Source of the DNA: Apostichopus japonicus
Lineage: Eukaryota > Echinodermata > Holothuroidea > Aspidochirotida > Stichopodidae
Assembly: GCF_037975245.1 (NCBI RefSeq)
Contig: NC_092565.1
Location: forward strand, 21,845,499 to 21,909,498
Direction: 5' to 3'
DNA length: 64,000 nt
Made by a program: the position numbers and the translations under genes. Each line of letters opens with the position of its first letter. Within the stretch, counting starts at the first letter, position 1. The notes beneath the pieces were generated by a model. That model was not told the DNA's origin and searched no databases. It worked only from the letters and a program-made list of their open reading frames with translations. Below are positions 59,039 to 64,000 of this stretch, piece after piece.

Positions 59039-62000
59039 CTATGAAGAAACATGAAAAAATGGACTCTTAGATGCGACTCTCAAACCACTTTTCTTAATGA
59101 AAACAAAAGGTTCTTATCCATTTCAATGCATCTGGCTACAACAAGTGGAGAAAACAACCTGCCATACTCTTCCATTAAAGATCGTCTTTTATGTCAGTTA
59201 CACCAATTTCAAAATTTTATTTAGTTTATCCACCAACATAAGCTTGATACCCTATAATCGAGCTTAACTCAGATGGGCAGTGTTTTAATTTATGGACAAG
59301 TGTTCAGCATTTAGACAAGATCATACGACCCATGATCGGTACCATAGGCCACGACTGCCGTCAACCCTGCGAATCAGTGGGAGCTTTGAAATACTGTTTT
59401 GCACGTTGCATGCAGTATCTTCTTGGAGGAACATCCATGAAATCTTCGTAGGATCAAATAAACATCACAATCACTACAGGGGATCAATGAAACACATTCA
59501 CCAATTTTCATTCTGTTTTTAACATTATTTAACTTTCTCTCTTACTTATCACAATAGCGTTAACATAGACCGCATTGCTCATGGGCTACTTTATTACCTT
59601 AACTATGCATACACTGTGCCAGACCTTGCAACTTCACCCCTCCCTTCAGTCCAATTATGATTTATTCTATTGTTTCAAAATGTATCTCTATACTGTTGGA
59701 ATAACTATGAAGAAACCATTAGGGTGGATTGAAAACTACCAACTGCCAGGAATTCAACATGCCCCATTAAGAGATGGATGGTTTTCCTATCATACCAATG
59801 AATAAAAAATAAAAAAAAGGTGAGAAGAATGACTGTGTCATTGGACAAAAGGGCATTCTGCAGTGCTGGAGAAATACATTAATTTGGCATAATATTCTGA
59901 TGGGGCTAAACGTAGTTGGAAAAATGCAGCCCAAGGCCTGTCAAAAGAACGAGCTAAGTCTTTACCCCTTGAGTCTCCAAACTCTTGGGAAATTCCTTCT
60001 TTGGCAAAGATTATTCTATCGGGTGGTGGTGAGTTGCTTTATACGAGGCTAGATTAGCACATAACGATGATTGCTTTTCCTTTTTTCCATCTCTGTTCCT
60101 TTTCTTTATTTTTTTAAAATATTGAAAATCAAGACGGACTATGAAAACCTATCAGGGAGGCCAGAGTGAGGGATTCAGGAATGACAGCACCTTCCGGCCA
60201 AAATGACTTTCAAATATTCGAGACGATCGTTTACACTGGGATGCGAGAGATGACATAGTGATTGTAAAATCCATGCCATGGAAGGCGACGTTTTTCCCCT
60301 CTTTCTCGATCTCTTCTGCCGTAAATTTTCCATCGATTTCTCTATGATTGCATTATCTCAAAGATCACATTTGTCAGTTCAGGAAGGGGATAAGATAGGA
60401 GTAGCTTCATCCAAACAAAGCATGAAAGCCAAGTTATTCCAATTGTCCAATAATTTCAACTGGGTCGGCCAAATTTATGGTTACTGACACATCGTAAAAA
60501 CTTCAGAGCTGGCGAGGGGAAAAAGTTAAGTTTTCAACCTGCCCCAAGCACGTCTTAGCAGGATAAACTAGAAGCCAATACTGCCATAAGGACAGGAGAC
60601 AGGGCATTTTTCAACTTTGTGATAATATCTTTTCTTATCCATGAAATATGAGGTACAAACCTGTAAAATTTGGCAATTTTCTATCATTCCAATTGGATCA
60701 AAATACAGAAACCTAAACTGGGTGCATTTTAAATCTTAGAGGGATGACTATAGTTGGCAGAAGAGAAAAAAATAAAAAAAAGTTAATTCTGACAACAGCT
60801 GTCAAAAGGGTGATCAAAGCAACAAGACTTTATAGCAATTTGATTGGATAGGTAAAAATCGAGAGTGACTTGAGAGAACTGGGTATATATAAGTAATTCC
60901 AAGTTTTGTACAATGGGTTAATAATAAGATTCCAATGGCAAATCTGTCACTTTCTTAAAACAAAATGTGCTATTCATGTTCAATTCAAAAACTTTTAAGA
61001 AGTTTCATAGTTTAGCTCTTTTGGGCTTATGCATATCCATGTTGACTAACTTATTTTCCCAAGAGTTACATTGAGCAAATAGTTATTCATGAGGTGGGGA
61101 GGGGGGAGAGGGTTCTTATGTCTACTGAACTGCTTGTACCACAACGACTTTCTCAACACCCCTCACATGTCAAGCAATTCCTGATTAGGTTTCTCAGTGT
61201 TAACATCTTGAAAGAAGAAGAAACAACAAAAGAAACCCAAGATTATGAAGCTGAAGGACAAGAAATAAAGATTAAATGATTGGGGCAAAATTGCAAAATG
61301 TTTGCTATGACTTGCTCTTTGGGTTCTTTTTATGGGTGTGTGGGGGGGGAAGGGGACATGGTCAAACAAGGGATAGTACAGTTACTGCATATCTGCTCAA
61401 TCTCTTCTCATTCTTACTCCTGTCTATGACAATATAATAATAGGATGGGGCAGGAACGCAGACCAGCTGTGATATTAAAGTCACTGCTACACATTCTGAT
61501 ATTAAAAAGAAATCTTGGGGGAAATGTTAATATTGTCTCATTTCCTTCCAATCCCGTTGAGAAACAATGAGACCATCTAAAGCTTGTTTTAAATTCTATC
61601 CTTTGCACATACTGGCCATTTTCAGTAATCGTTCCCCTTGTCTAGATGATGAATCGCTCTTGATATGTTTTAACAAATGTTTTGGAAATAAATGAATGTT
61701 CCATGAAGTGCAATCTAGTTCTGATGACTATTTTGCAAGGATAAAAAGAGATGCATATGGTTATAACTCCATTACTGACAGGATACCCTGGGGATAGCTA
61801 CTAATTTCAAGGTTGGATGTTTTTTATTCTCCATTAGTGACCTTGAAAGAGTACTTTCTGACAAAGTTTCAAGCCAAGAGGCATCATGCATACAAGATTC
61901 TTTCTTTTTCTTTTTCTCTAGGTAAAAGTTTAATTTATGTAACAACATTCTGGTGAAGTTCAATTTATAAATTTTAAACAAGTGGCAAGAATGTCACTGC

Positions 62001-64000
62001 ATGAATAAAATACTATATTAAAATATTTAGTTTGAATTATTTCACAATTTTGTTTTTTGAGCCATGTGTACATACTACAACGCAAAATCACAGTAAATGC
62101 ACACAAAAGGATAACTAAAAAAATCTGTTCGACAATAATGTTGTTTGCAAGTTTACAAATTTTAATTTATTATATTTAAAGTGGCAAAGAATGACACTGC
62201 ATGAATAAAATAATTATTTCACTATTTTTTATTTATTATTCTTTGACAATAGCAATCATTAGCAATAATTTATTTACTTAATTATAAAATAATTAGTTTA
62301 ATTAGTTATACTTGGAAGGGAATGGCAGTACCACACTACTTCATTTATGGAAAAGACAATTTCAATTTGATTAAAATTTTATGAAATTACTAAAGAAACA
62401 AAATCTGCTTCTTCAAGTTTAAAAGATATGGATTAATTTTTGTATATACTGCACAGCTAAGATAAAAGTTAAGTTAAAATCATTTTGGTGTTACAATGTA
62501 GACAATCGGATAAAAATTTATTCACTATAGCTTAACTATTAGTAAAGTTGCATTTCAGATATAAATGAAGTATTCGTTGAAATAACTTTGAAATGGTGCA
62601 AACATGTTGAGATACAATGTAATTAGTATTGCCCCCAGATATGCTAGAAAGTCAGAGAATGGTCACCAATGTATCACTGTACATCTCTAAAAACAACTTA
62701 TCCACACTGAGATATTTCATTTTTTTTTTTTATATTATTTTCACACACCTCAATGGTTAAAGGACTAATCTGGATGTTCTGAGACTCAGGGAAAAGTTCT
62801 TCAGAAAACTTCTATCAATATTAAGCATGCTTAATTTGTGGCCAATACTGATGATGTTTAATAATAAAACTGCCTCACCAACCTTCTTTCAGTTAAAAAT
62901 ACTCAATGGAGGGGTGTCTTACTTTGATCAATTGGGATCTAAGTTTGAGTGATACTTGGAAAGTTTGGAAAAGTTGTTGACCAATCACCCAAAAAGATGG
63001 TTTCATACACTAAAATATTCTATACTGTAAATACTGTACACAAAGTCATTATTGCTGGTATAACTGGTTTAGAATGCAAAGTTATTTTACTTTCAAAATA
63101 TCTATTACCCCCTCAGAGATTAGCTTAACAGTCTTAATCCCATTGTAACAACCCTCAGAGTTTATCTCCACAGCCCTTAATCCCATTGTTACAACCCTCA
63201 GAGTTTATCTCCACAGCCCATTATCCCATTGTTACACCCTTCAGAGTTTATCTCCAGAGCCCTTAATCCCATTGTTAAACCCCTCAGAGTAGATCTCCAC
63301 AGCCCTTAATCCTCTCATCGCTCTTTCCTTCATCTTATCTCTCCCTGGTTGTTTTGTCTTATTTTGCTCTATTCATTGCTCGTTTGTCCAATTTAACTGT
63401 CCGTCCATCTGTGTCTCTTGATGGGTTCTTAGTTTATTTTCATGTCAGTTAGCCTCTGCAGAAGATCCTCCTATATCTGACACATATCAAGAGCAAAAAC
63501 ACTTATGAACAAGTTGAGGCTATCAAAGTCAAAACTCTTCTGATGAAGCTAACTGCCTCATTGTATAAGAGTGGCAACAAAATTCTGAGCTCCTGTATGT
63601 CTGTTTTTTTTAGCAGATATTTTACTATACCACCCCAAAACCCTACCCCCCCCCCCCAATAAAAAGAGAAAGGAGCACAAACATACAAATATTTTACTTC
63701 ATATTACCAGACCTCTTGTGACTATCAAGACATAAGATAATATCATTAAACAATTTTTTATAAAGGGTTTCACATACGCACGTTTGCTGAATGCTGATGG
63801 ATTATTTCATAGACCTAGGTCGACACTCAAGGAGCATCTTCAACCATATTCGGATAAAATGTAGATTATCTATTGTGAAATGTCTGTGGTCATCCTCCGG
63901 TTCTACAGGCAGGCAGTATAGTCCTTAAAGTGATATTCTGATGTGGCAAGCAATACAAACCGTTAAAGTGATGAGATAAATCCTAGCTAATACTATTTTC
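59039..64000 (-). other. Upstream Pde6 intron or 5' region without identified exon
   Basis: The preceding GAF-B and GAF-A exons should lie upstream, but I could not find a family-like exon here. Tracts include G runs near 61097-61112 and 61340-61355, a T run near 62721-62731, a 12-C run at 63646-63657 and the 42 bp array at 63111-63320. Confidence 0.5.
63111..63320. repeat. Tandem array, five copies of a 42-43 bp unit
   Basis: The copies start with cctcagag or ttcagag at about 63111, 63153, 63196, 63239 and 63282. Each continues tttatctccacagcccttaa and tcccattgttac with substitutions. Confidence 0.92.

Noticed and set aside
62749-62778. Possible 30 bp microexon (NIQISPLTIE) preceding exon 1 of the window
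   Set aside because: Has AG/GT borders and fitting phase, but the peptide does not match the GAF-B sequence expected there and the borders could be chance.

Overview
The window is animal nuclear DNA: AT-rich, with long GT-AG introns, SINE, LINE and hAT-type transposon debris, many tandem arrays and microsatellites, and no prokaryotic gene organisation. Gene relationships and repeat style fit a marine invertebrate deuterostome, with an echinoderm such as a sea cucumber as the best guess. That is inference, because no species marker is present.

The window holds one recognisable gene, on the minus strand: the 3' part of a Pde6-type cGMP phosphodiesterase (PDE5/6/11 group). Fourteen coding exons were joined by hand between 59038 (5'-most in the window) and 2118 (stop). 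All have GT-AG borders and matching phases, and together they give 552 codons plus stop. They encode most of GAF-B, the linker, the complete HD-type catalytic domain with both metal-binding histidine motifs, the metal aspartate and the invariant glutamine, then a basic tail ending in a CaaX box (CVIV). GAF-A, the promoter and the start codon lie beyond position 64000.

Two gene-level observations stand out. Exon 13 ends with two candidate splice donors 10 nt apart. One joins in frame to the CaaX exon; the other places a stop just before the junction, so donor choice could switch prenylation on or off. The donor of exon 8 sits at the edge of a 79-80 bp tandem array that has copied the exon end together with its splice site at least seven times into the intron.

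Layout by coordinate: 247-900 is a 93 bp minisatellite; about 1340-2117 is the probable 3' UTR; 2118-8591 is the last exon and a 6.3 kb intron; 8592-18941 holds exons 13 to 7 with two short MITE-like elements; 18942-37197 holds exons 6 to 3 with AT arrays, a 197 bp x3 array, a SINE, a broken LINE and two inverted 12-mer arrays; 37198-43898 is exon 2 and an intron with a complete 1.73 kb non-autonomous hAT element; 43899-59038 is exon 1 and a 15 kb repeat-rich intron; 59039-64000 is upstream intron with no exon that I could identify.
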